From SAR202 cluster bacterium AD-804-J14_MRT_500m (GTDB lineage: Bacteria > Chloroflexota > Dehalococcoidia > UBA3495 > GCA-2712585), in contig VEXF01000028.1 in assembly GCA_009391275.1 (NCBI GenBank), positions 1 to 20,432 on the forward strand: a stretch of DNA of 20,432 bases, in the 5' to 3' direction. The notes below the pieces were generated by a model. The model did no database searches and was not told the origin of the DNA. It worked only from the letters and a program-made list of their open reading frames with translations. The position numbers and the translations under genes were made by a program. Shown here one piece after another: positions 1 through 8,047 of the stretch. Every line of letters starts with the position of its first letter. The first letter of the stretch is position 1.

Positions 1-1116
1 ATCAATAGCTGTCCATGCCATAGCAGTTGCTCCGTCTATGACGGCTTGATCGGCAACGGGACTTGCACAATGGGCAGCAAACTCTGGTTGATGGTTCACC
101 GCGGGAAAAGAATCTATTCCAAGCATTGGATGGATTGAAGGCAAAGCCAAAGATACATTACCCATGTCAGTTGAACCGGCAGCACGTTCTCCAGCTGGAC
201 CTAAATCTGGGAACGAACGCCCCAACGCTTCTGCATTCTTTTGGTAAATGGAGGCAATATCTACATCATGTTCCATATGAGCATATGGTTTGTCACCACC
301 TGTGATTTCAAGGGATGCGCCTGTCGCCAAAGCGCCAGCTTCAAAACATCGGTCTACTTTTGTATGTATATCGCTGAGGTCTGTTAGTGTTTGAGCGCGC
401 ACCATGTATTTTGCACTTGTATGAGCAGGGATAATGTTGGGAGCGTCGCCACCATTAGTGATAATGCCGTGCACTCGGTCTGTAGGGCGGATGTGTTGCC
501 GGAGGAGACCGATGGCTGTTTGCGCGATGGTGAGAGCATCTGAAGCATTTATGCCGTGTTCTGGGAAAGCGGAAGCGTGAGCCTCTTTCCCGGTGTAATG
601 AACTTCGAACATCGAAGCAGCAATAATCCTCGGGGAAGCCATTTCGAAAGGGGTAGGATGGACCATCATTGCTGCGTGACAGTCGTCAAAAGCACCACGT
701 TCTAAAAGTATAATTTTTCCGCCGTTGTTTCCTACTTCTTCCGCAGGGGTTCCTATTACGCTGACGGTTAACCCGACGTCGTCGGCTATTTTTGCGGCTG
801 CTATTCCTGCGCCAACGGCGGCGGCTGCGATAATGTTATGCCCACAGGCGTGGCCAATTCCAGGGAGACTATCATACTCGGCACATATGGCGATGTGGAG
901 GGGACCATTGCCTGAACGAGCGGAGAAAGCTGTTGGCAGATCACAAATGCCAGTCTGAACTGTGAAACCAGATTTTGACAACATGTCTGATAGCCATAAC
1001 GACGCTTGATACTCTTCAAATCCTATTTCAGGTGTGGAATGTATCTTGTGGCTGAGATCTATGAGTTGGTTTCTGATTGATTTTATCTCTGCTTGTGCCG
1101 CCTCTTTGGGGTTCAA
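1..1116 (-). CDS. M20-family metallopeptidase / amidohydrolase (partial, C-terminus beyond left edge)
   Basis: The reverse strand stays open for 372 codons from the start to the left edge. It encodes a Zn-dependent hydrolase of the M20D type (the family of AbgB and PM20D2), which cleaves N-acyl or peptide amide bonds, probably in the cytoplasm. Visible motifs are CAEYDSLPGIGHACGHN at about residues 78-94 (metal-binding Cys/His), GTPAEEVGNNGGK at 122-134 with the metal/catalytic Glu pair, MVHP at 151-154, a lid or dimerisation segment with GKEAHASAFPE, and GSTDMGNVSLALPSIHP near the end. Family members run to about 390 residues, so only a short tail is missing. The start is TTG at 1116. A GAAAGAGG ribosome-binding site lies 7 nt before it, and no ATG or GTG is in frame between it and the upstream stop. 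The gene is divergent from the SDR operon. The substrate is unknown. Confidence 0.88.
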   Translation of the reverse strand, partial: MNPKEAAQAEIKSIRNQLIDLSHKIHSTPEIGFEEYQASLWLSDMLSKSGFTVQTGICDLPTAFSARSGNGPLHIAICAEYDSLPGIGHACGHNIIAAAAVGAGIAAAKIADDVGLTVSVIGTPAEEVGNNGGKIILLERGAFDDCHAAMMVHPTPFEMASPRIIAASMFEVHYTGKEAHASAFPEHGINASDALTIAQTAIGLLRQHIRPTDRVHGIITNGGDAPNIIPAHTSAKYMVRAQTLTDLSDIHTKVDRCFEAGALATGASLEITGGDKPYAHMEHDVDIASIYQKNAEALGRSFPDLGPAGERAAGSTDMGNVSLALPSIHPMLGIDSFPAVNHQPEFAAHCASPVADQAVIDGATAMAWTAID

Positions 1117-1167
1117 TTGATTGCCTCTTTCACATTCATGTTTGCAAATCCTTCGCTACGTACACAG

Positions 1168-1196
1168 ATTATACAATGACAGGATCAATCTGATAG
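1168..1196 (-). promoter_or_regulatory. Candidate promoter of the M20 amidohydrolase gene
   Basis: A perfect minus-strand -10 TATAAT lies at 1173-1168. The hexamer 17 nt upstream (CTATCA, 1196-1191) is a poor -35 match. It sits about 50 nt upstream of the TTG start in the divergent intergenic region. The call rests mainly on the -10 box. Confidence 0.35.
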
Positions 1197-1206
1197 CAGA
1201 GCAGTT

Positions 1207-1222
1207 CCGGCGTCTACGCCGG
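1207..1222. repeat. Perfect GC-rich inverted repeat in divergent intergenic region
   Basis: CCGGCG-TCTA-CGCCGG forms a 6-bp perfect stem with a 4-nt loop. It lies just upstream of the candidate promoter of the SDR operon. No T-tract follows it, so it is not a typical intrinsic terminator. It could be an operator for a dimeric regulator or a short intergenic repeat element; neither can be decided from one copy. Confidence 0.45.
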
Positions 1223-1227
1223 CGAAG

Positions 1228-1256
1228 TTGTATGGCCAATTAACGACGGGTAGAAT
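1228..1256 (+). promoter_or_regulatory. Candidate promoter of the SDR-MaoC-Rid-ACAD operon
   Basis: TTGTAT (-35, 1228-1233) and TAGAAT (-10, 1251-1256; 5 of 6 consensus positions) are separated by 17 nt. The -10 ends 36 nt before the SDR start codon. The -35 is weak (3 of 6). Confidence 0.4.
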
Positions 1257-1292
1257 GGTTCAGATATTAAAGGATGAATGTGAAATATAGTC

Positions 1293-2072
1293 ATGAGTGG
1301 GCAGCTGGATGGAATGGTAACGATTATAACAGGGGCGAGTCGGGGGTTAGGGAAGGCTATTGCTAAAGGATATGCTAAGGAAGGCGCTAAGGTCGTAGTA
1401 ACATCTAGGCGATCTTCTCCTACCGGACTTTCAGGTACCGCAGAAGAAACTGCATCAGAGATAAGATATTCAGGTGGTGAAGCGTTGGGAATTGCTTGTG
1501 ATGTTACCGATGAAAATCAAGTTATAGCTATGGTGCAACTTGTCATGAAGCAATATGGCAAGATAGATGTTCTTGTAAACAATGCAGGAGTCATGGTGTT
1601 GAACGAGTTGTTTTTGGATATAGATCCAGATCGCTGGGACCATCTGATGGATGTGAATCTTAAAGGTCCGTATTTGTGCTGTAGACATGTCCTCCCAGTT
1701 ATGATTAAACAAAAAAATGGAAGTTTGGTGAACATAGGTTCAAGGATGGGTATGGTGGTTACGGAAGCAGGTGGGACCGCATACAGTTCAAGTAAAGCTG
1801 GGTTTCATATGTTTGGATTCATTCTGGCCCAAGAGATGAGAGACTACAATATAGCGGTTAATGCTTTAAGCCCTGGTAGCTTGAAGAGCGAAGGTTCTTG
1901 GAGTAGCGCTTGGGGTAAAAGTACTTGGGACAATCGTATCGAAGTAGAAGACGTAGTTCCGTCTGCGGTGTTCCTCGCTATGCAAAGGCCAGATACTATG
2001 ACAGGCGAGCTGGTTGCACGAGACGATTTTGGAAGAACCTGGGGTCCTGGGCTGACGCCCGGTTTTAAATAG
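1293..2072 (+). CDS. SDR-family NAD(P)-dependent oxidoreductase
   Basis: A 259-residue classical short-chain dehydrogenase/reductase with a Rossmann fold, oxidising or reducing an alcohol/carbonyl. Motifs are the nucleotide-binding TGASRGLG (13-20), NNAG (96-99), and the complete catalytic tetrad Asn122, Ser150, Tyr164 and Lys168 (YSSSK). Arg residues after beta-2 (TSRR, 37-40) favour NADP(H), which is an inference. The length is typical. The C-terminus (FGRTWGPGLTPGF) is proline/glycine-rich. The upstream AAAGGA is 18 nt from the ATG, so the ribosome-binding site is weak. It is the first gene of a five-gene operon, and the next gene begins 9 nt downstream. From context it probably acts on a 3-hydroxyacyl-CoA or similar intermediate. 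Confidence 0.93.
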   Translation: MSGQLDGMVTIITGASRGLGKAIAKGYAKEGAKVVVTSRRSSPTGLSGTAEETASEIRYSGGEALGIACDVTDENQVIAMVQLVMKQYGKIDVLVNNAGVMVLNELFLDIDPDRWDHLMDVNLKGPYLCCRHVLPVMIKQKNGSLVNIGSRMGMVVTEAGGTAYSSSKAGFHMFGFILAQEMRDYNIAVNALSPGSLKSEGSWSSAWGKSTWDNRIEVEDVVPSAVFLAMQRPDTMTGELVARDDFGRTWGPGLTPGFK

Positions 2073-2081
2073 GGTTTTACA

Positions 2082-2573
2082 ATGGAATCCAGGTTAGATG
2101 AACTCTACGAAAGAGTCAAAGCTACTCTGGGGCGAGAACGTTCCATAACTTCGCCGGAAGAAATGGGCCGAGCGGTTTTTAGATTGTATTCCACCGCAGT
2201 CCAAGATTTTAACCCGGTATATACGGATCAAGCTTACGCGCGAAAGTCGGGATTAGTCGATGTGATGGCTCCTCCTACTTTGGTTTGTGAGACATTTCAA
2301 ATTTATGAGGGGGATATAAACTGCGAAGGGCATCCAGACGGATTTATGGACCTGAATTTACCTGTTCCATTGAGAGCAGGAAATGATTATGAATTTTTTC
2401 GTCCAGTCATGCCGAGTGACGTGATCACAGCTAAAATCCAAGTGTCGAATGTATGGAAACGTGCCGCGAAATCTGGTGGACTCGTGTTTCAAGAGTTTGA
2501 AATCTCATACTTTAATCAGAATGGTGATCTTTTAGTTCGGAATGTTGAACTTATGTTTTACAAGGTAATGTGA
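2082..2573 (+). CDS. MaoC-like / FAS1-type dehydratase N-terminal hot-dog domain protein
   Basis: A 163-residue hot-dog-fold protein resembling the N-terminal half of two-part hydratases/dehydratases (MaoC_dehydrat_N type). Around residues 33-50 it has a hydratase-like segment, FRLYSTAVQDFNPVYTD, followed by APPTLV (63-68) and the strand YEFFRPVMPSDVI. Asp42 matches the catalytic Asp of the R-hydratase motif, but the position 5 residues later is Tyr47 instead of His. This subunit is therefore probably catalytically degenerate and structural. It overlaps the next gene, which carries the intact Asp/His pair, so the two most likely form one heteromeric (R)-specific enoyl-CoA hydratase or hydroxyacyl-CoA dehydratase. 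This pairing is inferred. Confidence 0.85.
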   Translation: MESRLDELYERVKATLGRERSITSPEEMGRAVFRLYSTAVQDFNPVYTDQAYARKSGLVDVMAPPTLVCETFQIYEGDINCEGHPDGFMDLNLPVPLRAGNDYEFFRPVMPSDVITAKIQVSNVWKRAAKSGGLVFQEFEISYFNQNGDLLVRNVELMFYKVM

Positions 2574-3040
2574 GGCATCAGCAATGGAGATTATTAGTGT
2601 CTGTTAACCATGCGAAAAACGTAACGAGAATCGCGATAGGACAAGAATTACCGTTAATCTGCAAGACGATTTCTCAAGCGCGTATGGTCGTGTATGCCGC
2701 CGCGACCTGGGATTTCATCAACCTACATTATGATGCAGATTATGTGCGAGAACGCGGATTCAAGGCACCTTTTGTTGACGGTCAGATGCTAGGGGCGTAT
2801 CTGACACAGGTTGTTCAAAACTGGGCTGGACCAAAATCGTTTTTGCAGAAACTGAGTTTCCGCAATCGGAAGATGGTTTTTGCTGGAGATGTGTTGACCT
2901 GTGGTGGCACGGTAACAGCGGTTTCAAAAGAAGGTAATGTTGTTCAAGTTCATTTAGATCTTTGGGTTCAAAACCAATGTGGCGAAAGCATACTAAAGCC
3001 CGCAAGTGCGCAGGTTAGGATAGTAGGCGGATTGGACTGA
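2570..3040 (+). CDS. MaoC-family (R)-specific enoyl-CoA hydratase/dehydratase-like protein, catalytic half
   Basis: A 156-residue (or 147-residue) MaoC-like hot-dog protein. The hydratase motif at about 43-62 contains Asp48 and His53 with the same 5-residue spacing as the Asp/His dyad of Aeromonas PhaJ. It is followed by APFVDGQM, which matches the family's conserved turn. It probably adds water to, or removes it from, a CoA thioester together with the preceding subunit. Two starts are possible. GTG at 2570 overlaps the upstream stop by 4 nt and has AAGG 4 nt away. GTG at 2597 has GGAG 7-8 nt upstream and would remove nine basic residues that look non-homologous. The later start is attractive, but the sequence does not settle it. 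The stop overlaps the Rid gene start by 1 nt. Confidence 0.87.
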   Translation: MRHQQWRLLVSVNHAKNVTRIAIGQELPLICKTISQARMVVYAAATWDFINLHYDADYVRERGFKAPFVDGQMLGAYLTQVVQNWAGPKSFLQKLSFRNRKMVFAGDVLTCGGTVTAVSKEGNVVQVHLDLWVQNQCGESILKPASAQVRIVGGLD

Positions 3041-4257
3041 TGGTTGCTAGCATAAAAGTAATTGAACCGAGATATTACAGATGGGATCCGTTATATCATA
3101 ATCAACCGTATTCCCTGGCGGTAGAAAAGAATGGATTCCTTTTTATTTCTGGGTTGACCGCAGAAATATATGACCCGTACCGAAAAAGCTACATTATCAA
3201 CAACCTTAGCCTTGTCGATCAGACTAGGGTAATTTTTGAAAAAATGGGATCAATCCTTGATGCAGCGGGGTACACTTTTCAAGATGTAGTTTATACCGTG
3301 GATTACGCTTTAGAACCTTGTATGCCTGAGTACCGTCAGAGTGGAGAGATTCGAAGAGAATCGTTTAGTACTAGTATGCCAGCTTCCACAGGAGTGCTAG
3401 TTGAAGGTTTGCCCAATTCAGTTGCGTTAATGAAGGTTAACGCCGTCGCTATGTGCCAGGGCCGTGAGAAAAAAGCAATATTTCCTGAAGGGACCCCCAC
3501 ATGGGAGAGATTTCGGGGAACCACTTTTTGGCCTGGATTTTTTGTAGGGGACGATTGGTTTTGGCTTTCTGGGTCTACCGGTAGAGTGTATGACACTGTG
3601 TCGGGTCGCGAAATCTATCCGAATGGCATTGAGAACCAACGTAACGCCATATGGGAGAATAATCTAGGCCAAGTGATGCTGGATGCTGGGGTAAATCCGT
3701 CTACTTTAGTAAGAACGTCGGATTATGTGCATCCTGCTGGGGTTGCAGAGAGAAATGAAACTGGCTATAGAACTTCGTGCGAACGAGCTGAATCTTCGAT
3801 TGTCGTACGGCGGCTTTTACATAGGGAGGCATTGTTGGAGATAGATGCGACATGTTATTTGGGACGAGATCGCGAGGTTTTTAAAACACAAACCGATCAA
3901 CCCGGAAAAGAAATAACATCGGCTGTTCGTTGTGGGAAAGTGGTGTTTTGCTCGATCATTGGTTCGCATGACACTGTTACTGGTCAGGTATCAAATAAGA
4001 TCAATCTAGAATGGCAATTAAATAAGGCTTACGAAAATATGAGTTCTGTACTGGAGACCGCTGGCCTGAAATGGTCAGATGTAGTTCGGTCGGTGGAGAT
4101 GGTAAGCCCGCGATTCTCATTTGATCATGCAGCACTAGATAGGGTTAGGAAAAGCGTTTACGGAGATATCATACCGTCGGTTACGACAGTGACTGCTAAC
4201 CAAATATTAACCCCAGATAGTGACTTTACAATGGAACTGTGGGCCGTATTGGACTAG
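3040..4257 (+). CDS. Triple Rid (YjgF/YER057c/UK114)-like domain protein
   Basis: A 405-residue protein that appears to consist of three consecutive Rid-like domains, at about 22-138, 164-275 and 286-405. Each has the family pattern: a strand ending in 'FISG', 'WLSGSTG' or 'FCSIIGS', a helix with a hydrophobic 'LDAAG', 'LDAGV' or 'LETAG' turn, then 'DVVYTVDYA', 'TLVRTSDYV' or 'DVVRSVEMV', and a final strand ('VNAVAM', 'IDATCYL', 'MELWAVL'). Single-domain RidA proteins are about 130 residues and trimeric, so one chain could form a whole pseudo-trimer. The Arg that binds imine carboxylates in RidA (in the 'PAR' context) is replaced in domain 1 (PASTGV, 114-119) and domain 3 (PSVTTV, 379-384), and no clear equivalent is seen in domain 2. 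The protein may therefore not be a classical imine deaminase. It is translationally coupled to the MaoC gene (TGATG). Confidence 0.8.
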   Translation: MVASIKVIEPRYYRWDPLYHNQPYSLAVEKNGFLFISGLTAEIYDPYRKSYIINNLSLVDQTRVIFEKMGSILDAAGYTFQDVVYTVDYALEPCMPEYRQSGEIRRESFSTSMPASTGVLVEGLPNSVALMKVNAVAMCQGREKKAIFPEGTPTWERFRGTTFWPGFFVGDDWFWLSGSTGRVYDTVSGREIYPNGIENQRNAIWENNLGQVMLDAGVNPSTLVRTSDYVHPAGVAERNETGYRTSCERAESSIVVRRLLHREALLEIDATCYLGRDREVFKTQTDQPGKEITSAVRCGKVVFCSIIGSHDTVTGQVSNKINLEWQLNKAYENMSSVLETAGLKWSDVVRSVEMVSPRFSFDHAALDRVRKSVYGDIIPSVTTVTANQILTPDSDFTMELWAVLD

Positions 4258-4282
4258 GCGGTAAATTGAGAGGAATGGCGAG

Positions 4283-5440
4283 ATGTTGGACTACTACAAG
4301 GTTTCTGAAATGTTTACTTCAGAAGAGCGACAAACTCAGGAAATGGTTCGCGCGTTCTTAGATGAAAACGTTATACCAAATATAAATCATTGGTGGGAAG
4401 AAGAAATTTTTCCATCGTCACTGGTGCCGGATCTTGGTCGACTTGGGCTACTTGGTGCGAATCTTCCTGCTAGATATGGTACAGCTGGTATCTCTAATGT
4501 TGCGTACGGACTTGTGATGTATGAGCTAGAACGTGCAGATTCCGGATTGCGAAGTTTTGTCAGTGTACAAGGCGCGTTGGTGATGTACCCAATCCACGTT
4601 TATGGGTCAGAAAAACAACAGATCAAATACCTTCCTAAACTGGCAAAAGGAGAGCTTATTGGGTGCTTTGGTTTAACAGAGCACGAGGGGGGTTCCGATC
4701 CTGGTGTAATGTCTACACGTGCACGGAAAGAAGGGTCGGGTTATGTGTTGAACGGACGTAAAATGTGGATCTCGAACGGAAATGTAGCCGACGTCGCATT
4801 GATATGGGCTCTAGATGAAGATGGTGTAGTCCGTGGGTTTTTAGTCGATTCTGATTCCACAGGGTTTACTGCGAATCCGATCAAGCGAAAAATGAGTCTT
4901 AGGGTATCGGTAACTAGCGAGTTGGTTTTAAATGATGTGTGGGTAGATGAGTCACAGATGCTACCCGGGGTAAGTGGATTAAAAGGACCGTTATCATGTC
5001 TTACCCAAGCGCGATATGGCATCGCCTGGGGTGCTCTGGGTAGCTTGGAAGCGGTTTACGATGAGACGCTGGGGTTCAGTCGTTCTCGCACCACTTTCGG
5101 GCGTCCCATCGCATCGAGGCAACTCGTGCAAAAAAAGTTGGTAGATATGATGACCGACCATACAAAAGGTTTACTACTCGCTTGGAGATTGGGAAGATTA
5201 AAAGACGAAGGAACTATGGATCATAATCATGTTTCTGTGGCGAAACGTGATAATGTTAGAGCGGCGTTGAAGGCTGCGAGATCGGCCCGTGAAATTCTCG
5301 GGGCTAGTGGGATCACGCTAGACTATCATACCATCCGTCATATGTTGAACCTTGAGACAGTCGATACGTATGAGGGTACATACGATATCCACACATTGAT
5401 TTTAGGGCGCGATATTACGGGTGAAAACGCTCTTACATGA
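4283..5440 (+). CDS. Acyl-CoA dehydrogenase, glutaryl-CoA dehydrogenase-like
   Basis: A 385-residue FAD flavoprotein of the acyl-CoA dehydrogenase family, closest in motifs to glutaryl-CoA dehydrogenase. It has GCFGLTEHEGGSDPG (about 131-145, FAD/substrate loop), WISNG, GPLSCLTQARYGIAWGALG, and a C-terminal TYEGTYDIHTLILGR in which Glu364 matches the catalytic base. ADSGLRSFVSVQ carries Arg90 and Ser94, at the place where human GCDH has the Arg94/Ser98 pair that holds the distal carboxylate. This suggests a dicarboxyl-CoA or otherwise acidic acyl-CoA substrate. Benzylsuccinyl-CoA dehydrogenase (BbsG) belongs to the same branch. Whether decarboxylation occurs cannot be read from the sequence. 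It is the last gene of the operon, 25 nt after the Rid gene and with GAGG upstream. It faces the CoA-transferase pair. Confidence 0.92.
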   Translation: MLDYYKVSEMFTSEERQTQEMVRAFLDENVIPNINHWWEEEIFPSSLVPDLGRLGLLGANLPARYGTAGISNVAYGLVMYELERADSGLRSFVSVQGALVMYPIHVYGSEKQQIKYLPKLAKGELIGCFGLTEHEGGSDPGVMSTRARKEGSGYVLNGRKMWISNGNVADVALIWALDEDGVVRGFLVDSDSTGFTANPIKRKMSLRVSVTSELVLNDVWVDESQMLPGVSGLKGPLSCLTQARYGIAWGALGSLEAVYDETLGFSRSRTTFGRPIASRQLVQKKLVDMMTDHTKGLLLAWRLGRLKDEGTMDHNHVSVAKRDNVRAALKAARSAREILGASGITLDYHTIRHMLNLETVDTYEGTYDIHTLILGRDITGENALT

Positions 5441-5548
5441 GCGACGAGTTCCGGTCATAACTTAAGAAATACGGATATGGCAATTTGATGTAACTTTGAG
5501 AAATCGACTACGCGACTGTATTTGCCAGACTTTCGAGCGGATTTAGTA

Positions 5549-6835
5549 TTAGTATTCAGCGTATCTGTCAGGGGGGAATGTGTCTCCGATAACGCCTTCG
5601 GCTTTAAGATATTCAATTTCCGAATCTGACAAACCGAGTAGGTCTCCATAGACGTCCTGATTATGTTCTCCTAATGAGTTCGGCCCGTGATGTACTACCT
5701 GTTTCCGGCGGGTCATTTTCCATGGGAACCCAGGGTATTGGTATTTTCCTATTACCTTGTGATCTATGGTATTAAAGAATTCCCTGTCGTTAAGATGGGG
5801 ATCGTTGTACACGTTGACGTCGTCGAGTACTGCCTGGGCCGGCACGCCGGCGTTTTGTAGCATATGCATAATCGTAAATTTGTCTCTGACACTGGTCCAT
5901 AGTTGTAATTCTTGATCAAGTAAATCTTGGTTGTTGTGTCGATTGATAGGATCGGAAAAGCGAGGATCGTCGATCCAGTGACGGTTCGATGTTATTTCAC
6001 AGAGGGAAATCCACTCGTCATGAGAGGTGATGTGTATTACTACCCAATCATCTTCTCCGGAACACTGATAGCATCCGTATGGTGCGTGGAATTGGTGTTT
6101 GTTGCCTACCGGATGTGGAAACCGATGATTCATGGTGTAGTCCATGAGATTACTGCCTAGGTGTGGTAAGAATGTTTCCGATTGAGATAAGTCTATCCAT
6201 TGACCGTTTCCACTTCTATTTCTGTAGTGCAAAGCCGCTAATATAGCAAAAGAACCCATCAACGCTGCTGAAGAATCGGTATGTTGTACTGATGTGGTCA
6301 TAGTTGGGTCGGTGTCTGGGTAACCGCGAAGAGCGTGATGGCCGCTGAAACCGTCTAAAGCCGCTCCTAAAGCTGCGTAACCTTGGTATGGGCCTAACGT
6401 CCCCCACCCTGAAGTTGATAAGATTATGATGTCTGGCCGTAACACTTTTAAATCATTGTAAGAGATCCCCAATCGGGCGGCCGTACCTGCTGTCATTGAC
6501 TCTGTCACGACATCACTTATTGATACTAATTCGTGGAACAGACGTTTGCCGTCTGGATGACGAATGTTCAGTGTGATTCCGATCTTATTCCGATTAGCTA
6601 GGTTGTTTAAAGCCGCTCGATCCCATGGACGAGGAGCTTCTAAACCTTTCTTGGTATGTCCTATACCCTGAGCCCTCATCCGGGTTAGAGAAGGGCGAGG
6701 GAAAGATTCCAGCTTGATAACCGAAGCACCTAAATCTGCTAAAAGGGTACAAGCCATAGGTCCCGCCCAAACCTCGCTCATGTCCAGGACTCGTACTCCT
6801 TCGAGTGGTAGCGTCAGAATGTCGTCAGAGTTCAT
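5549..6835 (-). CDS. Family III CoA-transferase (CaiB/BaiF type), subunit 1
   Basis: A 428-residue family III CoA-transferase. It opens with the family signature LEGVRVLDMSEVWAGPMACTLLADLG (11-36) followed by SVIKLE. A mid-protein TSGWG.GPYQGYAALGAALDGFSG matches the CoA-binding region. GQWIDLSQ supplies Asp215, the residue expected to form the acyl/CoA anhydride. The C-terminal part carries typical GVPAQAVLDDVNVYNDPHL and ends with LLGLSDSEIEYLKAEGVI. Its ATG overlaps the stop of the upstream CoA-transferase by 4 nt (ATGA), so the two are translationally coupled and may form a heteromer, as in BbsEF or SmtAB. It probably activates an organic acid using another CoA ester such as succinyl-CoA. 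The acids involved are not known. Confidence 0.92.
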   Translation of the reverse strand: MNSDDILTLPLEGVRVLDMSEVWAGPMACTLLADLGASVIKLESFPRPSLTRMRAQGIGHTKKGLEAPRPWDRAALNNLANRNKIGITLNIRHPDGKRLFHELVSISDVVTESMTAGTAARLGISYNDLKVLRPDIIILSTSGWGTLGPYQGYAALGAALDGFSGHHALRGYPDTDPTMTTSVQHTDSSAALMGSFAILAALHYRNRSGNGQWIDLSQSETFLPHLGSNLMDYTMNHRFPHPVGNKHQFHAPYGCYQCSGEDDWVVIHITSHDEWISLCEITSNRHWIDDPRFSDPINRHNNQDLLDQELQLWTSVRDKFTIMHMLQNAGVPAQAVLDDVNVYNDPHLNDREFFNTIDHKVIGKYQYPGFPWKMTRRKQVVHHGPNSLGEHNQDVYGDLLGLSDSEIEYLKAEGVIGDTFPPDRYAEY

Positions 6836-7992
6836 ATCACTGCGTTCGTTTTTAGAAGGTCAAGTTCTTTGAACGAAATGCCTAAGGTTTCGCAAAATAT
6901 CTCTCGATTGTGTTGACCTAATAATGGAGCTGGACGTGTATTACGCCATGGTGTTTTTGAAAGTATAAAAGGAGCACCGGTGTCGATTAATGAACCCATA
7001 CCGGGCTGTACGGTTTTTACGAAGAATCCTCTAGATACTAACTGCGGATCTTCAAGCAACTCGTCTATTGAAAAAATGGGTGAGCACATGACACGATGTG
7101 CCTGGCACATTTCAAAAACTTCACGACGGTCGTGGTTCATGAGCCATTCAATGAGCATGCCGTCGAATTCCTCTGCATTCTCGCCTCGGTTCTGTGGGGT
7201 ATCCCATTTAGGGTTTTGATAGATGTCTTTACGGTTCATAGCGTCGCATAGTCTTTCGAAATATATGTTATGGCCTACGCCGAAAACTACATAGCCGTCG
7301 AGACATGGATAAGCACCTTGAGCTGCCCCAACAGGCCATCGCTGTCTCGGGGTTTTGTCTCCTGTATAAGCATAAAAGAGAAGTCGGTTGTCTACATTAC
7401 CGAGCAGGGTTTCCATTGCTGAAATATCGAGATAATCGCCTACGCTTTGTACCTTGGATGCCAGCACACTTCCCATTGAAGCGACTGCTGCGGTTGATCC
7501 TATCTGATAGCTAACCACATCTGGTGCGTACGGTAGCGGTTCTCTGTCTAAGTCTCCATGTGGGTACATTCTGCCACTAGCAGCAAAAATTCCGATATCT
7601 GTAGCTTTGTAATGAGCGTACGGTCCTGTTTGTCCAAATGGTGTAATGGAGGCGTGGGTTAATGATGGGTTGATCTCAGAAAGATTGTCGTAACCGATGC
7701 CGAAGGATTCTAGATGTCCGGGTCTAAAAGTTTCTACTATAAGATCTGTGTGAGTGATTAACTCTTTGAATAATTTGGCTCCGGCATTGGATGTTACGTC
7801 TAGAGTAACGCTACGCTTATTCCCATTAAGATGTATAAATAGGCCACTTGTTTCTGTGTGCGGAACATCGTTGGGAAATGGACCAATTCTGCGGGACATA
7901 TCCCCATGAAGAGGGGGCTCTATTTTGATCACGTCGGCCCCATAGTCTGCGAAAAGTCTGGTGCAGTAAGCCCCAGCTACGTTATTACTCAA
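6832..7992 (-). CDS. Family III CoA-transferase (CaiB/BaiF type), subunit 2; true start uncertain
   Basis: A family III CoA-transferase paralogous to its downstream neighbour. It has NNVAGAYCTRLFADYGADV, IKIEPP, NGNKRSVTLD, SITPFGQTGPY, YLDISAMETLLGN with the expected catalytic Asp189, and a C-terminal PLLGQHNREIF. From the first usual start codon (TTG at 7992) it has 386 residues and lacks the normal first strand. In the same frame, directly upstream, 18 further codons read ISNPILSDQALSDIRVID, which is exactly the missing family N-terminus. This stretch contains no ATG, GTG or TTG. An ATT codon at 8046-8044 lies just after the TGA of the upstream ORF. The true start may be non-canonical, or the upstream region may be frameshifted. 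Confidence 0.88.
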   Translation of the reverse strand: MSNNVAGAYCTRLFADYGADVIKIEPPLHGDMSRRIGPFPNDVPHTETSGLFIHLNGNKRSVTLDVTSNAGAKLFKELITHTDLIVETFRPGHLESFGIGYDNLSEINPSLTHASITPFGQTGPYAHYKATDIGIFAASGRMYPHGDLDREPLPYAPDVVSYQIGSTAAVASMGSVLASKVQSVGDYLDISAMETLLGNVDNRLLFYAYTGDKTPRQRWPVGAAQGAYPCLDGYVVFGVGHNIYFERLCDAMNRKDIYQNPKWDTPQNRGENAEEFDGMLIEWLMNHDRREVFEMCQAHRVMCSPIFSIDELLEDPQLVSRGFFVKTVQPGMGSLIDTGAPFILSKTPWRNTRPAPLLGQHNREIFCETLGISFKELDLLKTNAVI

Positions 7993-8047
7993 ATCTATAA
8001 CGCGTATGTCGGAAAGCGCTTGGTCAGATAATATAGGATTGCTAATA

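Noticed and set aside
5549..7992. Apparent loss of the catalytic Asp in both CoA-transferases (Glu in SQSE and AMET)
   Set aside because: The Asp aligned with CaiB-type catalytic Asp is the earlier one, in QWIDLS (Asp215) and YLDIS (Asp189). Both are present.
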